NCBI GenBank assembly: GCA_025929535.1
Contig: JAICLZ010000011.1
Location: forward strand, 1 to 64,000
Length of the DNA: 64,000 nucleotides
Reading direction: 5' to 3'
From: Gemmatimonadaceae bacterium
GTDB lineage: Bacteria > Gemmatimonadota > Gemmatimonadetes > Gemmatimonadales > Gemmatimonadaceae
Part shown: in pieces, positions 43,914 through 54,276 of the stretch
Position numbering within the stretch: the stretch's first letter is position 1
Layout: each line of letters begins with the position of its first letter
Notes under the pieces: model-generated
What the model was told of the DNA's origin: nothing
Databases searched by the model: none
The model's input: the letters and a program-made list of their open reading frames with translations, nothing else
Made by a program: the position numbers and the translations under genes

Positions 43914-44651
43914 ATGACACTCAAGATGAAGCCTCCGCAGTCCGTCACGCGATCAGCAACGGACAACACGCTGCTGGCGAGTCTCACTCCCGATGATTTG
44001 GCGCAGATCTGCATGGAGCTCGAGCACGTGCACCTGCGGGTGCACGAGGTGCTCTACGAGCCCGGCGAAGAGATCGACTACGTCTACTTCCCGATCTCCG
44101 GCTGTGTCTCGATGGTACACGCCACGGGAACGGGAACCGTCGAAGTCGGAACGGTCGGATTCGAGGGGATGGTGGGAATGCCGCTCCTCCTTCACGGCTC
44201 ATCGGCTCCCACGCGCGCGCTCGTGCAGGTGGACGGCGAGGCGTACCGCATGGCCGCCGCAGCGTTTCTTCGCATCGTCGCCATGAGTGACTCCGCGTAT
44301 CGGGTGCTGCTTCGCTTCGCGCTCGCGTTTTTCAATCAGGTGGCGCAGTCGGTCGCCTGCAATCGCCTGCACTCGCTCGAAGAGCGGTGCGCGCGCTGGC
44401 TGCTGATCACACACGACCGCGTGGAAGGAGACGAGTTCAGGCTCACGCAGGAATTCCTGTCCTTCATGCTCGGCGTGCATCGTCCGGCCGTAACGCTTGC
44501 GGCAGGGGTGCTTCAGAAGGCGGGCTACATTCACTACTCGCGCGGCAGGATCATCGTCACCGACCGCGCCGGACTCGAGGGTGCATCGTGCGCCTGCTAT
44601 CAGGCGACGCGCGATGATTACGCAGAGCTCATCGGTAGCCGCTCTGGGTGA
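43914..44651 (+). CDS. Crp/Fnr-family transcriptional regulator
   Basis: 245 residues from ATG 43914. N-terminal cyclic-nucleotide-binding-like beta roll (about 20-130, E-P-G-E-E-I-D-Y-V-Y-F-P, G-S-S-A-P-T-R-A-L-V) and C-terminal HTH (about 170-225, L-T-Q-E-F-L-S-F-M-L-G-V-H-R-P-A-V-T). There is no N-terminal cysteine cluster like Fnr. The beta roll has G-S-S-A-P-T-R where cAMP receptors have R-S-A, so the ligand is uncertain. It precedes Sco1/CtaG and could control respiratory genes, but no binding site was identified. Confidence 0.88.
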   Translation: MTLKMKPPQSVTRSATDNTLLASLTPDDLAQICMELEHVHLRVHEVLYEPGEEIDYVYFPISGCVSMVHATGTGTVEVGTVGFEGMVGMPLLLHGSSAPTRALVQVDGEAYRMAAAAFLRIVAMSDSAYRVLLRFALAFFNQVAQSVACNRLHSLEERCARWLLITHDRVEGDEFRLTQEFLSFMLGVHRPAVTLAAGVLQKAGYIHYSRGRIIVTDRAGLEGASCACYQATRDDYAELIGSRSG

Positions 44652-44697
44652 ACGAGGCGCCGCACGCGAGCCGTGCGCGCGGAGGTATCTTTCGATC

Positions 44698-45324
44698 GTG
44701 CTTCGACCTTCTCGTACCCGCCTCGCGATCGCGCTCGCATTCGCGGGCGGTCTCGTCGCGCTGCCGGGGTGCGGTGTCAGCGCCGAGGGCGGAGGACGCG
44801 CCTATCGCGGTGCCGTGCTCGCGCACCCCATCCCGCGCCCAAGCTTCACGCTCACGGACACGCACGGCCAGCCATTCGATTTTCGAGCGAAGACCGACAG
44901 TACGGTCACGCTGCTCTTTTTCGGCTATCTCAACTGTCCGGATGTCTGCCCCGTGCACATGACGAACATCGCTTCGGTGTTGCGCACCATGCCCTACGAT
45001 GTGACCCGGATGGTTCGCGTCGTGTTCGTCACCACGGATCCCGAGCGTGATACGCCCGAGAAGCTGCAGAAATGGCTCGCCGATTTCGATCCGACGTTCA
45101 TCGGGCTGCGCGGCACTCCGGAGCAGGTGAAGGCGATCGAGAAATCGGTGGGCGTCGCGCCCGCGGTCGCGGGCGCGGCCGATTCCTCCGGCAACTACGA
45201 AGTGGGACATGCGGCGCAGGTGATCGCGTTCACGCCGGATGACAGCGCGCACGTGGTCTATCCCTTCGGCACGCGCCAGGCGGACTGGGTGCACGATCTG
45301 CCTCTCCTCGCGCAGGTGAAATGA
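44698..45324 (+). CDS. Sco1/SenC copper chaperone, lipoprotein
   Basis: 208 residues from GTG 44698, with GGAGG 12 bp upstream. A lipoprotein-like signal ends L-P-G-C (Cys25). The thioredoxin fold carries the copper site C-P-D-V-C (Cys80, Cys84) and His171 (V-G-H-A-A). Sco1 loads copper into the CuA site of cytochrome oxidase subunit II and works at the periplasmic face of the membrane. It is followed at 4 bp by ctaG-like, consistent with one assembly unit. Confidence 0.93.
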   Translation: MLRPSRTRLAIALAFAGGLVALPGCGVSAEGGGRAYRGAVLAHPIPRPSFTLTDTHGQPFDFRAKTDSTVTLLFFGYLNCPDVCPVHMTNIASVLRTMPYDVTRMVRVVFVTTDPERDTPEKLQKWLADFDPTFIGLRGTPEQVKAIEKSVGVAPAVAGAADSSGNYEVGHAAQVIAFTPDDSAHVVYPFGTRQADWVHDLPLLAQVK

Positions 45325-45328
45325 CGTC

Positions 45329-46144
45329 GTGACCGTGCAGTGGTGGTGTTCGGCGAAGGGACTTCCGTGGCGATGGCACTGGCAGGCGTACCCCGGTGTC
45401 TGGATCGTCGTGATCGCGCTCGCAGCCGTGTACGCGCGATGGTCGAAGCCGCTCGAGGCCGGCGCGCGCACGCATGCGGTGAGCACCGGTCGCCGAATCG
45501 GCGGATGGGTGGCCGTCGTGCTCGTGTGGCTGACGCTCGACTGGCCCGGCGGTCCGCTCGGCACCGGCTATCTCGCGAGCGTCCACGCCGCGCAATTTCT
45601 GGTGCTCGCGATGGTCGCGCCGCCGTTGCTGCTGCGCGGGATCGATCCCGATCGTGTGCGCGCGCTGTTCGAGCGCAATGGCTTCGCCGCGAAAATCATC
45701 CGCGCGGTCACGAAGCCGCTCCTGATCATGATCGTGTTCACGATCGTGATGCTCGCGACACACACGCCGGGCACGGTCGATCTGCTGATGCGCTCGCAGC
45801 TCGGCGCGTTCGTGCTCGACAGCGCGTGGTTTCTGTCCGGGCTCGCCTTCTGGTGGCCGATCGCGATCGATCTTCCGGTGCGCGAGCACTTCGGTCCACC
45901 CATGCGCATGCTGTATCTGTTCGCAGGCACGCAGGCGCATCTCTATCTGGCCATGTGGCTGTTGCTCGCCGACCTTCCCGTGTACGGGATCTACGAGCTC
46001 GCGCCGCGCGTCACGGGGCTGTCCGCGCTCGAAGATCAGCAGGTGGCTGGCGGGCTGCTGCTCACGCTTGGCGGAACGTACGTGCTCGCGGTGATCTCCG
46101 TCGTGTTCTTTCGCTGGTTCGCGGAGCCGCAGCCGGAACGGTGA
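45329..46144 (+). CDS. Cytochrome c oxidase assembly protein, caa3-CtaG type
   Basis: 271 residues from GTG 45329, seven hydrophobic helices. H-A-A-Q-F (helix 3), T-H-T-P and A-H-L-Y-L-A-M-W carry conserved polar residues of the DUF1404/CtaG family of copper-related oxidase assembly factors. Inner membrane. Downstream of Sco1 by 4 bp. No cox subunit genes are in the window. Confidence 0.9.
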   Translation: MTVQWWCSAKGLPWRWHWQAYPGVWIVVIALAAVYARWSKPLEAGARTHAVSTGRRIGGWVAVVLVWLTLDWPGGPLGTGYLASVHAAQFLVLAMVAPPLLLRGIDPDRVRALFERNGFAAKIIRAVTKPLLIMIVFTIVMLATHTPGTVDLLMRSQLGAFVLDSAWFLSGLAFWWPIAIDLPVREHFGPPMRMLYLFAGTQAHLYLAMWLLLADLPVYGIYELAPRVTGLSALEDQQVAGGLLLTLGGTYVLAVISVVFFRWFAEPQPER

Positions 46145-46225
46145 GGATTTCGTAACGCGAGATGTCGGCCATTCGTCGATGCATAGCGCATCCGGAAGAC
46201 AGGAGCGCCTCGACCACGAGCCCAC

Positions 46226-47134
46226 ATGTCCGACGATGCCACCGCTGTTGCACAGTCGCCGCGCTCCATAGCCATCCTCCACCCCGATGCGGACGTGGCG
46301 TGGGGAGATTTTCTCGCCGCACTGCCGGCGGCGCTCGCGATGCATCCCGAGCACGCGAGTGCGCCAGTCGCTGGCCAGCGCTCGCGCACGGCGCCGCGCC
46401 GTGCCCAGCCGAAGAAGGGGGCGCTGCCGCGGGCGTACATGGCCGCGCGCGCGCGTGCGCGCCGCGTGCGGACCGTCCCGCCGCGCAAGGGTCGCGCTGC
46501 TCCGGAGAGTGACCCAAGGATCGCCGTGGCCGTTTCGGGCTCCGATAGGGACGGCCCGCGAGGAGCGCCATCCCCTCGCGCGGGGCTCGCGACTGCGGAT
46601 CGCTGGCTGCTCGCCGGGCTCATGCTGGCGAGCAGCGTGCTCGTTGCCGTGCTCACGAGCGCGCTCACCGTGCGCGGGATGCAGCCCGTCACCCGCGCCG
46701 CTCTTCCCGAGGTCGCGCTGCGTGCACAGCCAGTGGTGGTCGTTGCGGCGCCGCCGGTGCGCATCGACAGCGCTCAGGAGCGCGCGGCGGCGAGCGGCGC
46801 CGTTGCACCTCCGTCCGCTCGCACACGCTCCGCACCCAGACGCGTCGTGCCGTACCCCGAACGGCACTCCGTATGGCTCGCGGAGCACACGCGCCCGTCG
46901 CTTCCCGCCTCCACCGCGCCGGCCGCGCCGATCGCGATGCCTCGAGGCGATCCGGCGCCACAAACGACGAGCGTTCCCTCGATCGCCGCACCCGCCGCCG
47001 CGTCACCACTCGCTAATCCGGCGGTTCTCGAGGAGCTGCGCGCGATCCATGCCGAGATCGATGCGCGCAAGCGGCACATGGACTCGCTCGCTTCGACGCT
47101 CGACTCGCTCAATCGAGTGCACCGCCCCGACTGA
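46226..47134 (+). CDS. Hypothetical single-pass membrane protein
   Basis: 302 residues from ATG 46226; no family recognised. An Arg/Ala/Pro-rich N-terminal half with many positive charges is followed by one hydrophobic helix (about 128-150), a Pro/Ala/Ser-rich linker and a short C-terminal amphipathic segment (A-I-H-A-E-I-D-A-R-K ... L-D-S-L) that may form a coiled coil. By the positive-inside rule the N-terminus would be cytosolic. The low-complexity composition makes the frame less certain; opposing and other forward frames here are Arg-rich and less protein-like. Confidence 0.5.
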   Translation: MSDDATAVAQSPRSIAILHPDADVAWGDFLAALPAALAMHPEHASAPVAGQRSRTAPRRAQPKKGALPRAYMAARARARRVRTVPPRKGRAAPESDPRIAVAVSGSDRDGPRGAPSPRAGLATADRWLLAGLMLASSVLVAVLTSALTVRGMQPVTRAALPEVALRAQPVVVVAAPPVRIDSAQERAAASGAVAPPSARTRSAPRRVVPYPERHSVWLAEHTRPSLPASTAPAAPIAMPRGDPAPQTTSVPSIAAPAAASPLANPAVLEELRAIHAEIDARKRHMDSLASTLDSLNRVHRPD

Positions 47135-47190
47135 CAGCCGCCTGACTCCGGCTCCCTCAGCACGCTCCGCTCATCATCCTGGCACGATCG

Positions 47191-47219
47191 TTCCACTCCG
47201 GCTGGGGTACCTCTATCAT
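47191..47219 (+). promoter_or_regulatory. Probable promoter for the cupredoxin gene
   Basis: TTCCAC (47191-47196), a 17 bp spacer and TATCAT (47214-47219), 33 bp upstream of the ATG at 47253; a GGGAG ribosome site follows. Confidence 0.5.
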
Positions 47220-47252
47220 TCAGCGGTACCACTCACTCCAGCGGGAGCAGAC

Positions 47253-47873
47253 ATGCAGGGATTTCGTATAGCAGCGGTAAGCGCGGCACTCCTCGTGGGC
47301 ACGATGGCCCAGGCACAGGGCTCGGGCGGAGTTGCGGCCCCGAAAAAGCACGCGCACGCAGCCAAGCCCGCTGCAGCGACCGCGGCGGCGCCCGCTGCGG
47401 CGCCCGCTTCTACATCCACCGCATCGGACTCGAGCGTGAAGGTGAACGAGTTCCTGTCGTACGATCCCGCTGCGAAAACCGTTTCCCTCAAGCTCTTCGC
47501 CGCGCACGGCTCGGTGAACGGCGGCATGAACTTCAATGGAGCGTCGAACGGAGGCAGCACCATCACCATTCCCGTGGGCTGGTCCGTGTCGTGGAATTTC
47601 ACGAACGAAGACGCGATCCCGCACTCCGCGATCGTGCTCGTGAACAAGATGCCGCTGCCTGCGCAGCCGCAGGAGCCCGCGATTCCGCGCGCGTACACGA
47701 AGGACGTCACCGCCGGGCTTCCCACCAACGGCACTGATCAGACGACGTTCAAGGCCTCGCCCGCGGGGCAGTACGTCATCGCGTGCGGCGTTCCGGGGCA
47801 CGCGCCGAGCGGGATGTGGATTCACCTGGACGTGTCCGCGGATGCCAAGGTTCCCTCGTACACCGGCAAGTGA
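47253..47873 (+). CDS. Sulfocyanin-like type 1 copper protein
   Basis: 206 residues from ATG 47253; the frame is open far upstream but GGGAG and a signal peptide (to M-A-Q-A-Q) fix this start. After an Ala/Pro/His-rich linker (30-60), a cupredoxin domain has the motif V-N-G-G-M-N-F-N-G typical of sulfocyanin, and copper ligands His124, Cys178, His183 and Met188 (C-G-V-P-G-H-A-P-S-G-M-W). It should be a periplasmic one-electron carrier, perhaps to the oxidase assembled by Sco1/CtaG. Sulfocyanins were first known from archaea. Confidence 0.85.
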   Translation: MQGFRIAAVSAALLVGTMAQAQGSGGVAAPKKHAHAAKPAAATAAAPAAAPASTSTASDSSVKVNEFLSYDPAAKTVSLKLFAAHGSVNGGMNFNGASNGGSTITIPVGWSVSWNFTNEDAIPHSAIVLVNKMPLPAQPQEPAIPRAYTKDVTAGLPTNGTDQTTFKASPAGQYVIACGVPGHAPSGMWIHLDVSADAKVPSYTGK

Positions 47874-47917
47874 TGCACGGCGGCCGCGCGCGGTGAGCGC
47901 AATTCCCGCTCGCTAGC

Positions 47918-48304
47918 GTGCGGCTGCGTACGAAGCTCGAGATCGTCACGGCGTGCGCGGCCGTGCCGTGCGCGCTCGAGCTCTTCTCGGCAGACCGAGC
48001 CTTCGCGTGGCTCGCGCGCATTCCCGCCGGCGGCGAGCGCGTGGTCCCGGCGCAGCTCGCCTTCCACGTCGATCGCATCCTGCACCGCGGCCGAGGGATC
48101 TGGCGGCACAGCTGCCTCCGTCGTGCCGCGGTGCTCGCGCTCCTGCTTCGTCGCTCGGGCCACGACGCGCGCGTCGTGATCGGCGTCCGGCGCGATGGCG
48201 CGGGCACGCTCGAGGCGCACGCCTGGCTCGCCTGCGATGGACGCGAGCCCTTTCTCGAGCCCGCTGAGTCGATTGCGACATTCCAGCCATTGAGCCGCGC
48301 CTAG
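47918..48304 (+). CDS. Lasso peptide biosynthesis B2-type cysteine protease (transglutaminase-like), orphan
   Basis: 128 residues from GTG 47918. It matches the Transglut_core3 / lasso B2 leader peptidase domain: catalytic Cys66 (R-H-S-C-L-R-R-A), His101 (E-A-H-A-W-L) and Asp107 in C-D-G, with the conserved G-V between. In lasso clusters B2 cuts the leader from the precursor bound to B1. Here no recognisable precursor, B1 (PqqD-like) or lasso cyclase lies within the window, so it is a stand-alone protease of unknown substrate. Confidence 0.8.
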   Translation: MRLRTKLEIVTACAAVPCALELFSADRAFAWLARIPAGGERVVPAQLAFHVDRILHRGRGIWRHSCLRRAAVLALLLRRSGHDARVVIGVRRDGAGTLEAHAWLACDGREPFLEPAESIATFQPLSRA

Positions 48305-48359
48305 CCGCACCGCGCTTTGATTCACAGCCGTTATCTTTCGCTCAGGTCTCCTCTCTCTC

Positions 48360-49505
48360 ATGGGCGCGAGCATGGATCGCTTACAACAACTCCACGACGC
48401 GGGCCAGTCCATCTGGCTCGACTTCATCGATCGCACGCTGTTGCGCAGCGGCGAGCTCGCGCGGCGCATCGAGCGCGAGGCGCTCACCGGCATGACCTCG
48501 AACCCCACGATTTTCGAGAAGGCGCTCGCCGAGGGGACGGCGTACGATGCGCAGCTCGCCGGTGCGTCGCCCGATCTCAATGCATGGGAGCTCTTCGAGC
48601 TGATCGAGACGGACGACGTGCGTGCGGCCTGCGACATCTTTCGGCCGGTACACGAGAAGAGCAGGGGCACGGATGGCTTCGCGTCCATCGAGGTCTCGCC
48701 GGGCTCCGCGCACGATGTGGAAGACACGATCGTGGAGGCGCGCCGCCTCTGGGCCGTGGTCGACCGTCCGAACGTGATGATCAAGGTGCCGGGCACGCCC
48801 GAGGGTGCCGCGGCAACGCGGCGGCTGCTCGCCGAAGGTATCAACGTGAACATCACGCTGCTCTTTTCGATCGATGCGCACGCAACGATCATCGAGTCCT
48901 ATCTCTCGGCGCTCGAGGAGCGCGCGAGCCGCGGACTTCCGCTGAGCTCGATCTCGTCCGTGGCCTCGTTCTTCGTCAGCCGCGTGGACACCGAGGCCGA
49001 CAAGCGGCTCGATGCGCTCGTCAAGGCGAATCCCGCACGAGCGGAGGAGGCGAAGGCCTTCCGCGGACGCGTGGCGGTGGCCAACGCGAAGCTCGCCTAC
49101 GCGCTCTTTCGCGAGCGATTCTCCGGTGCGCGGTGGGAGGCACTCGAGGCGCGCGGCGCGCGCGTGCAGCGGCCGCTCTGGGCGAGCACGAGCACGAAGA
49201 ACCCTGCGTATCGCGACGTCATGTACGTGGAGGATCTCATCGGTCCCGACACGGTGAACACGATGCCGCCGGCCACGATCAAGGCCTTCGCCGACCACGG
49301 CGTCGTCGAGCGCACCGTCGACGTCCACCTCGATGACGAGCGCGCACTGATCGCGAAGCTCGAGGAGTTCGGGGTGTCGCTCACCGGTGTCACGGACACA
49401 CTGCTGCGCGACGGACTGGTGAGCTTCGAGAAATCCTTCGACACGCTCATCGCTGGTCTCGAGGCGAAACGCCGTACCGTGGGCGCAGCGGTGGGCACGC
49501 GCTGA
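48360..49505 (+). CDS. tal: Transaldolase
   Basis: 381 residues from ATG 48360 (ATG 48372 also fits). The motifs T-S-N-P-T-I-F near the start, M-I-K-V-P-G-T carrying the Schiff-base lysine, I-N-V-N-I-T-L-L-F-S and W-A-S-T-S-T-K-N-P match the long transaldolases (TalB-like, ~370 aa) of actinobacteria and cyanobacteria. Pentose phosphate pathway, transferring a dihydroxyacetone unit between sugar phosphates. Near pyruvate kinase and a class II aldolase. Confidence 0.95.
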   Translation: MGASMDRLQQLHDAGQSIWLDFIDRTLLRSGELARRIEREALTGMTSNPTIFEKALAEGTAYDAQLAGASPDLNAWELFELIETDDVRAACDIFRPVHEKSRGTDGFASIEVSPGSAHDVEDTIVEARRLWAVVDRPNVMIKVPGTPEGAAATRRLLAEGINVNITLLFSIDAHATIIESYLSALEERASRGLPLSSISSVASFFVSRVDTEADKRLDALVKANPARAEEAKAFRGRVAVANAKLAYALFRERFSGARWEALEARGARVQRPLWASTSTKNPAYRDVMYVEDLIGPDTVNTMPPATIKAFADHGVVERTVDVHLDDERALIAKLEEFGVSLTGVTDTLLRDGLVSFEKSFDTLIAGLEAKRRTVGAAVGTR

Positions 49506-49943
49506 AGCGAGCGCCAACGTCCTGATGGATTCGCGCTGCGCGGCATCGTGAACGTGAGCGCCGTCGCCGTGCCGGCCGCGGTGTACGCGAAGATGCGCGT
49601 CACGTCGTTCGCCGCTTCCGTGCTGCTGTCGCGCGCGATCCCCGCGCCGTTCCGCGTGTGGAGCACGGGCGCTCCATGCGCAACGATCATCGATGCGGTG
49701 TCCGCCTCGTCGATGCTCTCGCCCGCGTCGCTCGCCACCGTCTGATCGATCTGGCCGTTCGGAACCGCGCCCGCGGAATCCAGCGCGGAGTCTACGCGAA
49801 CGGTCGTGCTGCGACGGCAAACCGGCATATCGCAACCCTCCACTAGATTTGTGAATGACCCTCTGCGCTCTGCCGATGAGACGTCCGTGCCGGGGCGCCG
49901 TCGAGGCGCGCATTCGCCCGTTCTCCCACTCCCGGACCTGATC
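49506..49943 (+). other. Intergenic region between transaldolase and pyruvate kinase, no confident gene
   Basis: About 440 bp. Open frames exist on both strands, but each is an extension or antisense of a neighbour and none resembles a known family. The 3' part could belong to a longer pyruvate kinase if a GTG at 49851 is used. No terminator or RNA was recognised. Confidence 0.5.
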
Positions 49944-51352
<1,409 letters not shown>

Positions 51353-51356
<4 letters not shown>

Positions 51357-52132
51357 AGCTCACCTTCCTCGGCACGGGAACGAGCTTCGGCGTTCCGCAG
51401 ATCGGCTGCGGCTGCGAGGTGTGCAGATCGAGCGATCCGCGCGACAAGCGCACGCGAAGCGGCGCGCTCGTGGAGACGGATGCGGGAAAGCGCATCCTCA
51501 TCGACACGCCGCCCGAGCTCAGGCTGCAGCTCATCGCGGCGCATGTCGACCGCGTCGATGCGATTCTGTTCACGCACGAGCACGCGGATCACATTCACGG
51601 GATCGACGATGTGCGCGCGCTCTCCGTGCGCACGAAGTCCGCGCTGCGCATGTACGGTCCGGCGGAGACCGTGCGCACGCTCGAGCAGCGCTTCGCCTAC
51701 ATCTTCGACGAGCGCATGCGTCCGCTTCCCGGCACCTCCAAGCCGGAGGGAGAGCTCACGACGCTGGTTGCCGGAGTGCCGGTGGAGATCGCGGGGGAAT
51801 CGGTGCTGCCGATCGAGGTGCCGCACGGGCACACCACGGTGTTCGGCTATCGCATTGGCCCGCTCGGCTACGTCACCGATGCGAAGCTCCTCCCGCCGCA
51901 GGCGATCGATGCGCTCCGGGGCGTGCAGGTGCTGGTGCTCAACGCGCTGTTCTGGAAGCAGCATCCGACGCACATGAGCGTCCCCGAGGCGATCGAGACG
52001 GCGCGCCTGGTCGGAGCGGAGCGCACGTATCTCACCCATCTGACGCACGACAACTTTCACGCGAAGCTCGAGGAGGCGCTGCCGCCCGGACTTTATCCGG
52101 CATACGACAACCTGACCGTGGAGATCGGGTGA
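51353..52132 (+). CDS. MBL-fold phosphodiesterase (PhnP-like)
   Basis: 259 residues from GTG 51353, overlapping the pyk stop. It has the metallo-beta-lactamase motif T-H-E-H-A-D-H (His75, His77, Asp79, His80), a distal L-P-I-E-V-P-H-G-H and T-H-L-T-H-D-N, plus the N-terminal C-G-C-E-V-C cysteine site that binds an extra zinc in PhnP. PhnP cleaves cyclic phosphodiesters such as phosphoribosyl 1,2-cyclic phosphate; without phn genes nearby, the physiological substrate is uncertain. Coupled to pyruvate kinase. Confidence 0.88.
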
Positions 52133-52234
52133 AAACGGCGGCGCGACCCTTGCCCCTCGCAGTGGGGTTGGCGACTTTCCTCCATCTTCCGCTTTCCCCG
52201 CGCGGGTAGAGGAAGACGACGACTTCGGAGGAGC

Positions 52235-53650
52235 ATGCAAGCTCAGGGAGCGACAGCGGCGCCCGTGTTCGGCGACGACATCGAAGTGCATCAGGGGCGA
52301 CTCAGCGTGCGCAACGAAAATGCGCTGCGCACGTCCAAGATGGACGCGCTCGTGCGCCAGGCGGTCTTCGGCGAGGGTCAGGCGAAGGATCACGCGCAGT
52401 GGATGATCTGGGAGATGGCGCAGGCGGTGGGCGTGCGCCCCGCATCGATTCATGATCTCTACGCGGCGCGCGGCCGCGGCGAGGTGAAGGGGTTCACCGT
52501 GCCCGCGATGAACGTGCGCGGCATGGCCTACGACACCGCGCGCGCCATCTTCCGCACCGCCGTGCGCATGCACGCCGGCGCCTTCATTCTGGAGATCGCG
52601 CGCTCCGAGATCGCCTACACGGGGCAGCGGCCCTCCGAGTACGTGACGGTGTTGCTGGCCGCCGCGCTGCGCGAAGGATTCCGCGGCCCGGTGTTCATCC
52701 AGGGCGATCACTTCCAGGTGAACGCGAAAAAATTCGCCGCCGATCCCACGGGCGAAGTCGCAGCGGTGAAGCAGCTCGCGCTCGAGGCGGTGTCGGCGGG
52801 CTTCTACAACATCGATGTCGACACGTCGACGCTCGTGGACATCTCGCTGCCCTCGCTCGATGCGCAGCAGGAGCGCAACTACGAGACCGCTTCGGAGATC
52901 GCGGCGTACGTTCGCTCCATCGAGCCGCAAGGCCTCACGATCTCGATCGGCGGCGAGATCGGCGAGGTCGGCGCACAGAACAGCACCGTGTCGGAGCTGC
53001 GCGCGTTCATGAATGGATTCGTCCAGTCGCTCGAGAAGCGCGCGCCCGGGGCGGCCGGGCTTTCGAAGATCTCGGTGCAAACCGGAACGTCGCACGGAGG
53101 CGTGGTGCTTCCCGATGGCGGCATCGCCGACGTGAAGCTCGATCTCGAGGCGCTCGAGGCGCTCTCGAAGGTCGCGCGCGAGGAGTACGGGATGGCGGGC
53201 GCGGTGCAGCACGGCGCATCGACGCTTCCTGAGAGCGCGTTCGACAACTTTCCTCGCATCGAGACGGCGGAAATTCACCTCGCCACGAATTTCCAGAACA
53301 TCCTGTTCGAGCAGATGCCGGATGCGCTGCGCGCGAAGATCTATGCGTGGCTCGACGAGAACGCGAAGGACGAGCGCAAGAAGGGAGACTCCGACGAGCA
53401 GTTCTACTACAAGAGCCGGAAGAAGGCGCTCGGCCCGTTCAAGCGCGAGCTCTGGGATCTGCCCGACGAGGTGCGGGAGCGGATCGCGAAGGAGTACGAC
53501 CGCAAATTCGGCTTCCTGTTCGAGCAGCTGCGCATCGGCGGCACGTCGGAGGCGGTCGCGCGCTTCGTGGCGGCGCCCGTGCAGCGGCGGCGCACGTCCG
53601 GCGGGGTCGCGGTGGAGGCCGCGCCCGACGATCCGGACGCAGGCGAATGA
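52235..53650 (+). CDS. Class II fructose-bisphosphate aldolase, divergent long form
   Basis: 471 residues from ATG 52235, preceded by GGAGGAG. The TIM-barrel core resembles class II aldolases: V-P-A-M-N-V-R-G near residue 90, G-D-H-F-Q-V-N supplying a metal His, G-G-E-I-G-E-V-G, and V-Q-H-G-A-S-T. It is ~120 residues longer than standard enzymes, with a C-terminal charged helical extension (about 350-455). D-H-F-Q-V-N replaces the common D-H-C. Probable role: interconversion of fructose bisphosphate with triose phosphates, consistent with transaldolase and pyruvate kinase nearby. Confidence 0.82.
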   Translation: MQAQGATAAPVFGDDIEVHQGRLSVRNENALRTSKMDALVRQAVFGEGQAKDHAQWMIWEMAQAVGVRPASIHDLYAARGRGEVKGFTVPAMNVRGMAYDTARAIFRTAVRMHAGAFILEIARSEIAYTGQRPSEYVTVLLAAALREGFRGPVFIQGDHFQVNAKKFAADPTGEVAAVKQLALEAVSAGFYNIDVDTSTLVDISLPSLDAQQERNYETASEIAAYVRSIEPQGLTISIGGEIGEVGAQNSTVSELRAFMNGFVQSLEKRAPGAAGLSKISVQTGTSHGGVVLPDGGIADVKLDLEALEALSKVAREEYGMAGAVQHGASTLPESAFDNFPRIETAEIHLATNFQNILFEQMPDALRAKIYAWLDENAKDERKKGDSDEQFYYKSRKKALGPFKRELWDLPDEVRERIAKEYDRKFGFLFEQLRIGGTSEAVARFVAAPVQRRRTSGGVAVEAAPDDPDAGE

Positions 53651-53654
53651 GCCT

Positions 53655-54269
53655 GTGGGCGCCGCGCCGTCGCTCTGGCTTGGCGCCCTGGGCCGACTGG
53701 CTGGCCGGGCGGCCCACGAGCTGAAAAACCCGCTCAACGGGCTTGCGCTGAACCTGGAGGTCGTACGGTCACGCAGCGCACGCGCCGGCACGGCGGCCTC
53801 GGCGCTCGCGCCTTACGCTTCCGCTGCGGCTGGCGAGCTCGAGCGTGCGATGCCGCTCGTCGAAGCGCTCCTGGCGTTGGCGCGGCCGGTGGCGAACCCC
53901 GTAGATTTGCGCAGCGTGATGCGGCCGCTGCTGGTTCTGTACGGGGCCATCGCAACGACAGGGGGCGGATCGCTGGATGTGGTGTATGAGACGGAACATA
54001 TGTTTGTGGCTGCCGATGGCGACACCGTGCGTGCGCTCGTGGCGGAGGCGCTCGATGTCACCATCGGTGCCAATCTCGACGTCGCCGGAAGGGTGGGCGA
54101 ATCCGATGGAGCGATCTCGCTCCGCCTGGTGGGTGGCGCCGGACGGCCAGTTGCCACCAGAATGGAACAGCTTGCCGCCGAGCACGACATTCGGCTCAAC
54201 GCCGACGAAGACGAAACACTTCTCCTGATGCCGGCGCGGGCGCGCGCTGGAGCCGATTCGAATACATGA
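53655..54269 (+). CDS. Degenerate histidine kinase-like protein
   Basis: 204 residues from GTG 53655, 4 bp after the aldolase stop. A clear HisKA phospho-acceptor segment is present (A-A-H-E-L-K-N-P-L-N, His21), but the expected ATP-binding domain is truncated and altered: the N-box position reads V-A-E-A-L-D-V-T without the asparagine, and no D-x-G-x-G or G-L-G-L box is seen. It may be a phosphotransfer or adaptor protein rather than a kinase. It sits 7 bp before an NtrC-type regulator. Confidence 0.7.
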   Translation: MGAAPSLWLGALGRLAGRAAHELKNPLNGLALNLEVVRSRSARAGTAASALAPYASAAAGELERAMPLVEALLALARPVANPVDLRSVMRPLLVLYGAIATTGGGSLDVVYETEHMFVAADGDTVRALVAEALDVTIGANLDVAGRVGESDGAISLRLVGGAGRPVATRMEQLAAEHDIRLNADEDETLLLMPARARAGADSNT

Positions 54270-54276
54270 TTGCTAC

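Noticed and set aside
46036-46764. 242-codon minus-strand frame opposite the hypothetical membrane protein
   Set aside because: Arg/Ser/Gly-rich and without hydrophobic or conserved segments; the plus frame has a transmembrane helix and a plausible start.
47135-48360. Lasso-peptide gene cluster
   Set aside because: Only a B2-type protease is present; no precursor, B1 or asparagine-synthetase-like cyclase could be found.
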